Shown: positions 46,937 to 55,083 of the stretch, piece after piece
Layout of the letters: every line of letters starts with the position of its first letter
Position numbering within the stretch: the first letter of the stretch is position 1
Assembly (NCBI RefSeq): GCF_004283755.1
Contig: NZ_SHMH01000004.1
Coordinates: forward strand, 248,001-312,000
Length of the DNA: 64,000 nucleotides
Source of the DNA: Pseudoxanthomonas winnipegensis
GTDB lineage: Bacteria > Pseudomonadota > Gammaproteobacteria > Xanthomonadales > Xanthomonadaceae
Direction of reading: 5' to 3'
The notes under the pieces: generated by a model
Database searches by the model: none
Seen by the model: only the letters and a program-made list of their open reading frames with translations
Told to the model about the DNA's origin: nothing
Translations under genes and position numbers: made by a program

Positions 46937-48898
46937 TTAGGCGGTCTGCGCCAGCGCCAGGCGCAGCAGACGCGCCATCAGGTGTTCGCCGATGCCGCGC
47001 GGTGCCTCCAGATCCATGCGCCGCAGCGCGATCGCATCGGCAGGCGTGCGTGAGAACACGGAGCGGGCCACCGTGCGCAGCTTGCCGCCGCGCGTGCCGG
47101 TGCCGGCCTTCAGCCAGGTCAGGGCGCGCACCAGGCGCTGCTCGGTGTCGGTGAAGTCGCTGCCCAGCGGATAGTCGGGCAGGGTGCCATCGCGGCGGAA
47201 CGGCGCCAGGGCCTGCGCCAGGTGCTGCGGCGTGTTGCGCTGCCAGTGCGCCGGCGCGCTGAAGTCGCGCCGCAGCTTGCCGGCGGCTTGGGCCTGCTCC
47301 AGCAGCGGCGCGGCGAAGCGCGCATCGGCGATGCCGGCCATGGCGATGATGCAGTCCTCGTCGCTTTGCGCGCGCAGGTCGGCGATGCCGTACTCGTCGA
47401 CGAACACATCGCGCAGATGGCGGGCGATGGTGGTGTGGCCGTAGTTCCAGCGCAGGTTGGATTCGACGCGCTCGCCTTCGCCGCGCACGGCGCGCAGCAT
47501 CAGCACGCTGCGCGCATCGTGCAGGGCGTGGGCCATGCTGACGAAGTCGTGCTGCCCGCCCACGCCCGACACCACCCGGCCGTCGTCCAGCCCGTCGGAC
47601 ACCGCCGCGCCCAGCGCGGTGGCCATCATGCAGCTGTTGAAGAAGCGCGCCTGCACCCGCTGCAGGCGCTCCAGCGCCTCGTGGCCGCCATAGAGCTGGT
47701 TGATCTGGCTGATGCGCAGCATGCCGATGGCGCGGCGCTGGTCGTGATCCAGGTTGCGCAGCCAGTCGTAGAACTCCGGTGAGCCAAGATAGAAGGCGCC
47801 GTGCAGGTACTCGCCCTCGGCCTTCAGGCGGGCGTGGTCCTGCGCGTCGGCACTGCCGTTGGCCAGGCGTTGCATCAGCGCCGCATCGTCCAGCACGCGG
47901 CGCTTGATCACCCCGCGCTGCACCAGCAGGCGGAAGCCTTCGTTGAGCATCTCGCTGCAGCCGTACAGGCCGACCTGGAACGGCGCCATGCCGCCGCTCT
48001 CGATCACCGCCGGGTGATGCACCAGCTCCGGGTCCAGGGCGTGCAGCACGCGGCGATAGGCGGCGTTGTCGGTGTGACGCAGCACCAGCGCGTGGCTGAG
48101 CGCATCGGCCAGCGTGCCGATGCCGATCTGCAGCGTGCCGCCGTCGCGCACCAGGGTGCTGGCGTACAGGCCGATCGCGTAGTCGGTGTCGCTGACCGGC
48201 TGGCGCGGCAGGGCGAACAAGGCCGGATACGGCCCGGGCGGGTCGATCACCACGTCGAAGAAGGTCTCGGCCACGCTGGCCGTGCCGCCGATCCACGGCA
48301 GCTGCGGATCGACCTCGGCCACCAGCAGCGGGCGCGGCAGGCCGCGGCGCGCGATCGCCTCCAGCGTGTCCTGGGTGGTGTCGTTGTTGCACGACAGCGA
48401 CAGGCGGACCGGGTCGCCAGGCCGGGCCTGCGGATCGCGCGCGACCTTCTGCACGATCACGTTCGGCGCGCGCTGGGCCACGCCGTCGGCTGCGTGGGTG
48501 TAGTTGAGGCTGACGTAGCGGCGCTGCATCTGCCGCGAGTGCAGCAGCGCGCCGGACTGCATGTAGAACTCCTCGACCTGGATATGCGCCGGCAGCGCAT
48601 CGGCCTTGAGTGCCTCCACGTAGCGCAGCCGCGGGAAGTCCTCGCCGAAGTGGCGCGCGCCGAACGGCTTGAAGAAGCGCGCCTCCAGCCCGTCGCCCTT
48701 CGGCGCGGGCGGATCCAGCGACAGTGCGGTCAACAGCAGCAGCGGACGCGACGGGTCGCGTTCGATGCGGTCGTAGAGCGCGTTGAGCAGGCGATGCGGC
48801 TTGCCGATGCCCAGCGGCGCGGCGACGCGCAGCGGGCCGGGCACCCGCTGCAGGATCAGATCGACGGCATCGGACAGTTCGGCGAGGTGTTGGGGCAT
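46937..48898 (-). CDS. Acetyl-CoA hydrolase/transferase family protein
   Basis: Class I CoA-transferase superfamily, 653 residues. The C-terminal catalytic-type region has VVSGVGGQHDFVSMAHAL (glycine loop, about 450). The N-terminal half contains LPWIGGTASVAETFFDVVID and LQIGIGTLADALSHALV. It may hydrolyse or transfer CoA between acetyl-CoA and a carboxylic acid; substrates are unknown. It is longer than the classic family members (about 430-550). ATG at 48898; single gene. Confidence 0.8.
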   Translation of the reverse strand: MPQHLAELSDAVDLILQRVPGPLRVAAPLGIGKPHRLLNALYDRIERDPSRPLLLLTALSLDPPAPKGDGLEARFFKPFGARHFGEDFPRLRYVEALKADALPAHIQVEEFYMQSGALLHSRQMQRRYVSLNYTHAADGVAQRAPNVIVQKVARDPQARPGDPVRLSLSCNNDTTQDTLEAIARRGLPRPLLVAEVDPQLPWIGGTASVAETFFDVVIDPPGPYPALFALPRQPVSDTDYAIGLYASTLVRDGGTLQIGIGTLADALSHALVLRHTDNAAYRRVLHALDPELVHHPAVIESGGMAPFQVGLYGCSEMLNEGFRLLVQRGVIKRRVLDDAALMQRLANGSADAQDHARLKAEGEYLHGAFYLGSPEFYDWLRNLDHDQRRAIGMLRISQINQLYGGHEALERLQRVQARFFNSCMMATALGAAVSDGLDDGRVVSGVGGQHDFVSMAHALHDARSVLMLRAVRGEGERVESNLRWNYGHTTIARHLRDVFVDEYGIADLRAQSDEDCIIAMAGIADARFAAPLLEQAQAAGKLRRDFSAPAHWQRNTPQHLAQALAPFRRDGTLPDYPLGSDFTDTEQRLVRALTWLKAGTGTRGGKLRTVARSVFSRTPADAIALRRMDLEAPRGIGEHLMARLLRLALAQTA

Positions 48899-48998
48899 GC
48901 AAGGACATCAAATCGCGGTGGGACGAGGGTAGCCGAGCGGCCGTGCAGGACCGCGTGCCGGCTGTCCAGGTGGTGTCTGCCATGACGCGCTGTAAAAT

Positions 48999-49017
48999 GC
49001 GAATGGTTTTCATTAAG
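48999..49017 (+). promoter_or_regulatory. Fur box upstream of the TonB receptor
   Basis: GCGAATGGTTTTCATTAAG matches 13 of 19 positions of the consensus GATAATGATAATCATTATC. It lies in an AT-rich patch 146 bases before the receptor start, in the gap divergent from the acetyl-CoA hydrolase gene. Confidence 0.7.
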
Positions 49018-49162
49018 ATACTGTCATCCCGGGCGCCGCCATGGACGCGGCCCCGGCCCGCGCCGGCCAGCCGCTCGCCCGCCTGCGCGCCCAACCCCCT
49101 CTCGCCCCGGCTGGCACGACGCCCGGCCCGGTGCGTCCTGCATCAGCCATCGGATCCTCCCC

Positions 49163-51304
49163 ATGCCTTTCGCCCGCGCCTCCCTTCGCCTTCCCCGCCG
49201 GCCGCTGCCGCGCTGTTCCGTCCTGGCCGCGGGCCTGGCCCTGGCGCTGTCCGCGCAGGCTCAGACGCAGGGTGGTCCGGCCGACGCCGACCAGGCCCAG
49301 GACCTGGACAAGATCCTGGTGGTCTCCCAGCGCGCGCAGCGCGTCAGCAACGGCGCCACCAACCTGGACCTGGCGATCAAGGACACGCCGCAGTCGATCA
49401 GCGTCATCAGCCGCGAGCAGATGGACGCCTTCGGCGCCAACACGCTCAACGATGCGCTGCGCCTGGCGACCGGCATCCAGGTTGAGGAGTGGGAGACCAA
49501 CCGCACCAACTATCTCTCGCGCGGCTTCGAGATCGAGAACACGCAGATCGACGGCATCGGCCTGCCCAACGGCTGGGGCATCGTTACCGGGGCGATGGAT
49601 TCCTACGGCTACGACAAGATCGAGGTGATCCGCGGCGCCAACGGCCTGCTGACCGGCGTGGGCAATGCGGCCGGCACGATCAACTACGTGCGCAAGCGGC
49701 CGACCAACGACGAGCAGGGCTCGGTCGGGGTCAGCTACGGCGCGTGGAACACCAGGCGCGAGCAGGTGGACTACTCCTCGCCGATCACCACCGACGGCAG
49801 CTGGGCGGTGCGCGTGGTCGCCGCGCACGAGGACGGCGGCTCTTACCTGCGCGACTACGACAAGGAGCGCACCTTCCTCTACGGCGTGGTCGACGGCCAG
49901 ATCGGCGAGAACGGCACGCTGACTGCGGGCTACTCGTGGCAGCAGGCCAACAGCACCGGCAACATGTGGGGTGCGCTGACCTTCAACACCGTCGGCGGCG
50001 GCCAGATCGGCTGGCCGCGCAGCGCCTCCACCACCCAGGACTGGACCTACTGGAACACCAACAACCAGACCGGCTTCGTCGAGTACGCCCAGCAGCTCAG
50101 CCCGGACTGGAAGCTGAAGGTGGCCTACAACTACCGGCGCAGCACCGAGGACGATCAGCTGTTCTTCGCCTACACCACGACCGGCCTGGATCCGGTCACC
50201 GGCGAAGGATTGAACGGCTATCCGTACAAGGGGCGCGACAAGGTCACCGCCAACCTGGGCACGGTCGAGCTCAACGGGACCTACGCGCTGTTCGGCCGTC
50301 CGCAGGAGGCGATGCTGGGCTTCAGCCTGGCCCAGAGCGAAAGCGGTGGGCATTACTGGTCGGCGCTGTCCGGCTTCGAGCCGCTGCCCGGGTTCCCCTA
50401 TGCCGGCGATGTCGTGCCCGAGCCGCTCTGGGCCGCGCCGCAGCCGCAGGACTCGCTCAACCAGCACGTCAAGCGCGCCTATGGCGCCACGCATGTCTCG
50501 CTGACCGAGCGCCTGAAGACGGTGCTGGGCTTCAATTACACCTCGTTCTCGCGCAACGGCCTGGCCGGCGGTGCGTACTTCGAGCAGAGCGACAGCCATA
50601 CCAGCCCCTATGCCGGCCTGACCTGGGACTTCACCCCGGACGTGCTGGGCTATGTCAGCTATTCGGACATCTACCAGCCGCAGGACCAGCAGGACATCCG
50701 CCAGAACTACCTGCCGCCGACCAAGGGCAAGAACTACGAGGTCGGCGTCAAGGCCAACTGGCTGGACCAGCGCCTGCTGACCACGCTGGCGGTGTTCGAT
50801 GCCAAGCAGGATGGCCTGGCCGTCTCGCGCGGGCTGAACCCGGCCAACGGCCAGTACTACTACGAGCCGGCCGACGTGGAATCCAAGGGCGTCGAGCTGG
50901 AGGTCACCGGCAAGGTCAACGACTACCTCGACCTGGTGTTCGGCTATACGCACCTGAAGATGGATGGCGAGCAGGGCGATGACACCTATCCCTGGGTGCC
51001 GCGCAACACGGCCAACCTGGCCATCAGCGCGCGCCTGCCCAGCTACAGCGCGCTGTCCTTCGGCCTCAGCGGCCGCTGGCAGGACAAGACCGTCTCCGGC
51101 CCGGACAGCTATACCGGCTATACGGTCAGCCAGGACGCGCACACCGTGCTCGATGCCTTCGTCGGCTGGGACATCACCCGCGACCTGACCCTGCGCGTGA
51201 ATGCGCGCAACATCACCGACCGCAAGTACATCGGCAGCCTGTACCAGATCGGCTACTACGGCGCGCCGCGCAACACCACGGCCAGCCTGGAGTGGCGCTT
51301 CTGA
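49163..51304 (+). CDS. TonB-dependent siderophore receptor
   Basis: Outer-membrane receptor for ferric siderophores, 713 residues, of the FpvA/FhuE-like type. A signal peptide (to about residue 34) is followed by the plug domain with KDTPQSISVISREQMDAFGA and VIRGANGLLTGVGNAAGTIN. A 22-stranded barrel ends with a C-terminal Phe (LEWRF). No extra N-terminal signalling domain is evident, so it is not a transducer. ATG at 49163. The Fur box upstream predicts iron repression. The siderophore is not identifiable. Confidence 0.93.
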   Translation: MPFARASLRLPRRPLPRCSVLAAGLALALSAQAQTQGGPADADQAQDLDKILVVSQRAQRVSNGATNLDLAIKDTPQSISVISREQMDAFGANTLNDALRLATGIQVEEWETNRTNYLSRGFEIENTQIDGIGLPNGWGIVTGAMDSYGYDKIEVIRGANGLLTGVGNAAGTINYVRKRPTNDEQGSVGVSYGAWNTRREQVDYSSPITTDGSWAVRVVAAHEDGGSYLRDYDKERTFLYGVVDGQIGENGTLTAGYSWQQANSTGNMWGALTFNTVGGGQIGWPRSASTTQDWTYWNTNNQTGFVEYAQQLSPDWKLKVAYNYRRSTEDDQLFFAYTTTGLDPVTGEGLNGYPYKGRDKVTANLGTVELNGTYALFGRPQEAMLGFSLAQSESGGHYWSALSGFEPLPGFPYAGDVVPEPLWAAPQPQDSLNQHVKRAYGATHVSLTERLKTVLGFNYTSFSRNGLAGGAYFEQSDSHTSPYAGLTWDFTPDVLGYVSYSDIYQPQDQQDIRQNYLPPTKGKNYEVGVKANWLDQRLLTTLAVFDAKQDGLAVSRGLNPANGQYYYEPADVESKGVELEVTGKVNDYLDLVFGYTHLKMDGEQGDDTYPWVPRNTANLAISARLPSYSALSFGLSGRWQDKTVSGPDSYTGYTVSQDAHTVLDAFVGWDITRDLTLRVNARNITDRKYIGSLYQIGYYGAPRNTTASLEWRF

Positions 51305-51340
51305 GCTGATTCGGCGGACGCGTTCGGTCCGCCTCCTGTC

Positions 51341-51373
51341 CGCGAAAGCGCCGGCTGGTCCGGCGCTTTCGCG
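51341..51373 (+). terminator. Terminator hairpin after the TonB receptor
   Basis: CGCGAAAGCGCCG (51341-51353) pairs with CGGCGCTTTCGCG (51361-51373), followed by TTT. A second hairpin, GGCGGAC/GTCCGCC (51313-51333), precedes it. Confidence 0.65.
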
Positions 51374-51420
51374 TTTCAGGTAAATGCACATCGCCGTTCG
51401 TCGGGTGCGGCCCGCGACGC

Positions 51421-51471
51421 TTGACATCGGTTCGATTACGCGCGTAATTTCAAAAAAAATTACAGGTGTAA
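51421..51471 (+). promoter_or_regulatory. Promoter with twin BlaI-type operators
   Basis: TTGACA (51421-51426) and TAATTT (51445-51450) with 18-base spacing form a good sigma-70 promoter. Two dyads of identical form TTAC-N4-GTAA, at 51436-51447 (TTACGCGCGTAA) and 51460-51471 (TTACAGGTGTAA), overlap the -10 region and the likely transcription start. The spacing is 24 bases, about two helix turns. This fits autorepression by the BlaI-family protein encoded six bases downstream. Confidence 0.75.
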
Positions 51472-51476
51472 ACGAC

Positions 51477-51845
51477 ATGGCGATCAGCGAGGCCGAGGCG
51501 GTGGTGATGGAAGTGCTGTGGGAACGCAGCCCGCTGGGTGCCGACGAGGTGGTCGCCGCGCTGGCCAGCCGCAACGACTGGGCCGAGCCGACCATCAAGA
51601 CCCTGCTCAACCGCCTGTTCAACAAGGGCGCGATCCAGGCGGCCAAGGAAGGGCGCCGCTATCTCTACTCGCCGGTGCTCACACGCCAGGTGTGGGTGCA
51701 GCAGCAGAGCGAGGGCCTGCTGGAGCGGGTGTTCGGCGGGCGCGTGGCGCCGCTGGTGGCGCATTTCTCGCAGCGCGGCAAGCTCTCGGCACAGGACATC
51801 GCCGAACTCAAGCGCCTGGTCCAGGAGCTGGACGATGAGCAGTGA
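51477..51845 (+). CDS. BlaI/MecI/CopY family transcriptional repressor
   Basis: 122 residues. The penicillinase-repressor winged helix is visible: ISEAEAVVMEVLWERSPLGA, DEVVAALASRNDWAEPTIKT and LLNRLFNKGAI, followed by RRYLYSPVLTRQVWVQQQSE and a C-terminal dimerisation helix. In classic systems a BlaR1-type M56 protein triggers its cleavage; the next gene encodes such a peptidase and overlaps by 11 bases. ATG at 51477 gives the family N-terminus; the frame extends upstream over the operators. It should repress its own operon through the twin dyads upstream. Confidence 0.9.
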   Translation: MAISEAEAVVMEVLWERSPLGADEVVAALASRNDWAEPTIKTLLNRLFNKGAIQAAKEGRRYLYSPVLTRQVWVQQQSEGLLERVFGGRVAPLVAHFSQRGKLSAQDIAELKRLVQELDDEQ

Positions 51846-53553
51846 GCTGATGGCGTGGCTGGGCGAGACGACGCTGGCCACCAGCGCCGCGCTGGTGGTG
51901 GTGCTGTTGCTGCGCCGACCGATGCGCGCCGCCTTCGGCGCCGGGGCCGCTTACGCGCTGTGGGCATTGATGCCCGTGGCCTTGATCACCGTGCTGCTGC
52001 CGGCGCCGGTGCGTTCGATGGCGCTGATGCCGATGGCCGTGCGGGTCGGCAGCGTGCAGAGCGTCGCCGTCGCGCCGGCGGATGCGGCTGTGCCGTGGAT
52101 GCCGGTGCTGCTCGTGCTCTGGCTGAGCGGCGCTTTGGCGATGGCCGGCCTGCAGCTGTGGCAGCAGCGCAGGTTCCTGCGCCGGCTCGGCCGGCTGCGC
52201 GTGCATGCCCACGGCGTGCGCGTGGCCGCGATCAGCGCGGGGCTGCCGGCGGTGACCGGCGTGCTACGCCCGCGCATCGTGCTGCCGGCGGATTTCCTGC
52301 ATCGCTACGACGCGGACGAACGCGCCCTGGTGGTGGCGCACGAGCGTCAGCACATCGCCCGCGGCGATCTGCCCTGCAATGCGCTGGTGGCGCTGCTGCG
52401 CTGCGTTTACTGGTTCAACCCGCTGCTGCACTGGGCGGTGGCGTGCTATCGCCAGGACCAGGAGCTGGCCTGCGATGCGCGCGTGCTGCGGCGGCATCCA
52501 CGGGCGCGGCGGGCGTATGCGCAGGCCATGTTGAAGACGCAGCTGGATGTCTTCGCCCTGCCGGTGGGCTGCCACTGGCATACACACCCGATCAAGGAGC
52601 GGATCGCCATGTTGAAACGTCCCAGTCCCCGTCGTTGGCAGACGCGTCTGTCCGCTGTCCTGCTGCTGGCGCTGTTCGCCGGCGGTGGCTATGTGGCCTG
52701 GGCGCAGCAGTCGGCGGCTGCGCCGTCGGCGCATGCGGCGGCGGCGGCCGCCGCGCAGTACGGCGCGAACCTGCAGATCGAGGTGGACGGCGAGCGCCAC
52801 GCGCTGGAGATGCACAGCGCGGCCGGTGTGCCGTTCGCGTTTGCCATCGACACCCAGGCCGGACACCGCTGGCGCGGCGAGCTGAGCGTCGAGCCCGATG
52901 CCCCTGGCCAAGCCAAGGTGCATGCCCGGCTATTGCGGGACGGTGCCGACATGGCCGGGCCGGTGCTGCTGATCGCGCGCCTTGGCGAGGCGGCCTCGCT
53001 CAAGCTGAAGACCGGCCCGGTGCAGGGCGCCGCGCACGATGTGGCGTTGTCGGTGCGGGTGCGCGCGCTGGATGTCCCCGCCCGTCGCGCTGCGGCGGCA
53101 ACGCCGGTGGCGCGTAAGCAGGTGGCGCGTGCGCCTGAGCAGGCGCAAGCGGAAGAGACATCGTCCTTCGACTATTCCCAGCATGCGCCGCCGCGCTATC
53201 CCAAGGAGGCCGCGAACAACGGCATTTCCGGGCGTGTGGTGATGCTGGTCGATGTCGCGGCCGACGGTTCGGTGCAGGACGTGCAGGTGGAAGAATCCAG
53301 GCCTGCGGGCGTGTTCGACGCCGTCTCGGTGGAAGCGGTCCGCAAGTGGAAGTTCAAGCCGGTCCTGGAGCAGGGCCGGCCGGTCGCCCATCGCATGCGC
53401 GTGCCGATCGACTTCGATCTGGATGAGCCATCCGCGCCCTCTGCGTCGCACCAAGGCGTCGCGTCAGCGCCTTCCAGCTTGCGTGAGCCCGCCTTCGGTG
53501 GGGGCGCCGTGGCAGACATCGCAGCGCCTTCCCACTTAGTGGCGAGTCGCTGA
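51835..53553 (+). CDS. M56 (BlaR1-like) metallopeptidase fused to a TonB C-terminal domain
   Basis: 572 residues. Several membrane helices (about 12-25, 40-58, 88-107) and a cytoplasmic-side M56 zinc protease domain with H-E-R-Q-H at 169-173 and a likely third ligand E210 (QELACD). A further helix (about 272-290, ending AWAQ) leads to a periplasmic part, and a TonB C-terminal domain lies near the end (PPRYPKEAANNGISGRVVML; VSVEAVRKWKFKPVLEQGRP). No penicillin-binding sensor domain is present, so the signal sensed differs from that of BlaR1. It overlaps the BlaI gene by 11 bases; its stop overlaps the next start by one base. Confidence 0.88.
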   Translation: MSSELMAWLGETTLATSAALVVVLLLRRPMRAAFGAGAAYALWALMPVALITVLLPAPVRSMALMPMAVRVGSVQSVAVAPADAAVPWMPVLLVLWLSGALAMAGLQLWQQRRFLRRLGRLRVHAHGVRVAAISAGLPAVTGVLRPRIVLPADFLHRYDADERALVVAHERQHIARGDLPCNALVALLRCVYWFNPLLHWAVACYRQDQELACDARVLRRHPRARRAYAQAMLKTQLDVFALPVGCHWHTHPIKERIAMLKRPSPRRWQTRLSAVLLLALFAGGGYVAWAQQSAAAPSAHAAAAAAAQYGANLQIEVDGERHALEMHSAAGVPFAFAIDTQAGHRWRGELSVEPDAPGQAKVHARLLRDGADMAGPVLLIARLGEAASLKLKTGPVQGAAHDVALSVRVRALDVPARRAAAATPVARKQVARAPEQAQAEETSSFDYSQHAPPRYPKEAANNGISGRVVMLVDVAADGSVQDVQVEESRPAGVFDAVSVEAVRKWKFKPVLEQGRPVAHRMRVPIDFDLDEPSAPSASHQGVASAPSSLREPAFGGGAVADIAAPSHLVASR

Positions 53554-54227
53554 TGACCACGCCCCCCAACAGTCTCCGGCCCGCCCGCTCTCGTGGGAGC
53601 CGCCATGGCGGCGATCGGGGCCTTACCAGCGGAGCCCCATCGTGGCCTCTGCACTTCGCCACGATCTCCGCGCTGACGCTGCTGCTCTCTGCCTGCGCCA
53701 CGCATCCGCTCGACCCGGCGGAGGACACCCTGGTCCGCAATGCCAATGTCGATCAGCGCATGCTGACACCCGAAGGCGGCGATGGCGCCGGCAAGATCGA
53801 GCGCTATGCGCTGGCGCCGACCGAGGTGTTCCGCATGCCGCAGCCGGTGCGAGCCGACAACCCCGCGCTACCCGCCGACTCGCCGCGGCAGACGCTGGCA
53901 CCGACCACGGTCTGCGCGCGCGTGATCCTCGATGCGCGCGGCGAGGTGCTGCGTGCCGAGCCGCTCGCCGACCGCGCCGAATGCGCCGCCGGCGCGCAGC
54001 CGGACAATGCGGATCTGGTGCAGGCGATGCTCGTGCAGGTGCGGCAATGGCGCTTCGAGCCGGCCGCCGTCTGCCATTTCAGCGCCGAGCATCCGCCGGC
54101 CGATCCGGAGCGCTGCGACGGCGCACAGTCGGTCGAGCCGGTGCCGGTGACGCTGCTGTATGCCTTCACCTTCGAGGTGGAGCAGGGGCGTGTGCATGTG
54201 GAGCGGGGCGGTGTGGGAGGGCGGTGA
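53553..54227 (+). CDS. Lipoprotein with degenerate TonB-C-like domain
   Basis: 224 residues as read from ATG 53553, which overlaps the preceding stop (TGATG). A lipobox (LLLSAC, Cys at about 48) follows a hydrophobic stretch, giving an unusually long N-region. Residues 14-31 of that N-region are encoded by a GTGGGAGCCGCC-type repeat (53593-53642). The mature part has ARVILDARGEVLRAEPLADR and VRQWRFEPAAVCHF, reminiscent of a TonB C-terminal fold with Cys inserted. Function unknown; presumably an effector or partner of the M56-TonB protein. The true start may lie later. Confidence 0.65.
   Translation: MTTPPNSLRPARSRGSRHGGDRGLTSGAPSWPLHFATISALTLLLSACATHPLDPAEDTLVRNANVDQRMLTPEGGDGAGKIERYALAPTEVFRMPQPVRADNPALPADSPRQTLAPTTVCARVILDARGEVLRAEPLADRAECAAGAQPDNADLVQAMLVQVRQWRFEPAAVCHFSAEHPPADPERCDGAQSVEPVPVTLLYAFTFEVEQGRVHVERGGVGGR
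53593..53642 (+). repeat. GTGGGAGCCGCC-family repeat inside a coding region, copy C
   Basis: The 23 bases 53593-53615 (GTGGGAGCCGCCATGG...) equal the end of the complete element at 54363-54448 read on the other strand. A GGGGC...GCCCC hairpin follows. It lies in frame within the N-terminal part of the lipoprotein gene. Confidence 0.75.
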
Positions 54228-54285
54228 CCGTCTTTGTGCGGCTGGGCGGAAGCAACTGCTTCCTCAACTCCAGCAGCCGCCCTTC

Positions 54286-54361
54286 TGTAGAGCGGAGCTC
54301 GCTCCGCTCGGGCCTTCCCCACGAACCGAACGAAGAGCAGCGGAGCGAGCTCCGCTCTACA
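54286..54361 (-). repeat. GTAG-type REP pair (BIME-like), copy B
   Basis: A perfect 23-bp terminal inverted repeat (54286-54308 and 54339-54361) surrounds a 30-base centre that is the reverse complement of copy A (940-1015) at 28 of 30 positions. Its arms carry CG where copy A carries TT/AA, and both arms changed together. Confidence 0.85.
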
Positions 54362-54362
54362 G

Positions 54363-54448
54363 GTGGGAGCCGCCCTTGTGGCCTTTTGGGCCAACGGCGG
54401 CGAGGGGCTTTGCCGAAAAAGCCTCATCGCCGCCATGGCGGCTCCCAC
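54363..54448. repeat. GTGGGAGCCGCC-family element, complete copy B
   Basis: An 86-base element has 12-base terminal inverted repeats (GTGGGAGCCGCC at 54363, GGCGGCTCCCAC ending 54448). Inside are shorter pairs, such as the two GGCGGCGA/TCGCCGCC blocks. It sits one base after the GTAG-type element, the same neighbour pair as near 940-1132. Confidence 0.8.
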
Positions 54449-54466
54449 ACAGGGCCCTGCGAGGCG

Positions 54467-55024
54467 TTAAAGCATCTCCGGCTTGAACAGGCCGCGGCGT
54501 GAGCGTTCGGGGCCGGACACCATGAACTTGCCGTCGCCGCGGTAGTGCACGGTGCGCGGGATCTTCGGCGTCGGCGCCACGTGCGCCTTGACGACTTCCC
54601 AGACGAACAGGTTGTGCCGTTCCACCAGCCGGTCATCGTGCAGGCGGCACTCAAAGCTGGCGTGGCACTCGGCGATCAGCGGCGCCTGGACCTGGCTCGC
54701 CGGCTGGGCGGTCAGGCCGAAGGCCTCGAACTTGTCGACCTCGCTACCGCTGCAGTTGCCGATGCGCACCACCGTGTCCAGCAGCGCCTCGGTCGGCAGA
54801 TTGATCACGCACTGGCGGCTGGCGCGCACCAGCTCGAAGCTGCGGTTGCCGTTGGCGATCACGCAGGCCAGCAGCGAGGGCGAGAACTCCACCATCATGT
54901 GCCAGCCCATGGTCATGATGTCGCGTGCGCCGGCGTGCGCGCTGCTGACCAGCACCACCGGCCCGGGCTCGAGGAAGCGCCGCACCTGGTGTACGGGGAA
55001 GTCCTCTTTGGTGGGCGTTTTCAT
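54467..55024 (-). CDS. Flavin reductase-like FMN-binding protein
   Basis: 185 residues, soluble, split-barrel flavin reductase domain. Visible: PGPVVLVSSAHAGARDIMTM, GWHMMVEFSPSLLACVIANG and RQCVINLPTEALLDTVVRIG. It likely binds FMN; whether it supplies reduced flavin to a partner or does something else cannot be told. ATG at 55024. Convergent with the lipoprotein gene across the repeat-bearing gap and upstream-adjacent to modC on the same strand. Confidence 0.82.
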   Translation of the reverse strand: MKTPTKEDFPVHQVRRFLEPGPVVLVSSAHAGARDIMTMGWHMMVEFSPSLLACVIANGNRSFELVRASRQCVINLPTEALLDTVVRIGNCSGSEVDKFEAFGLTAQPASQVQAPLIAECHASFECRLHDDRLVERHNLFVWEVVKAHVAPTPKIPRTVHYRGDGKFMVSGPERSRRGLFKPEML

Positions 55025-55083
55025 GCGGGCCTTGCACAGCGACAGCGGACCGCCATTGCACCGCGCCGGCCGTTCACGGCGTG

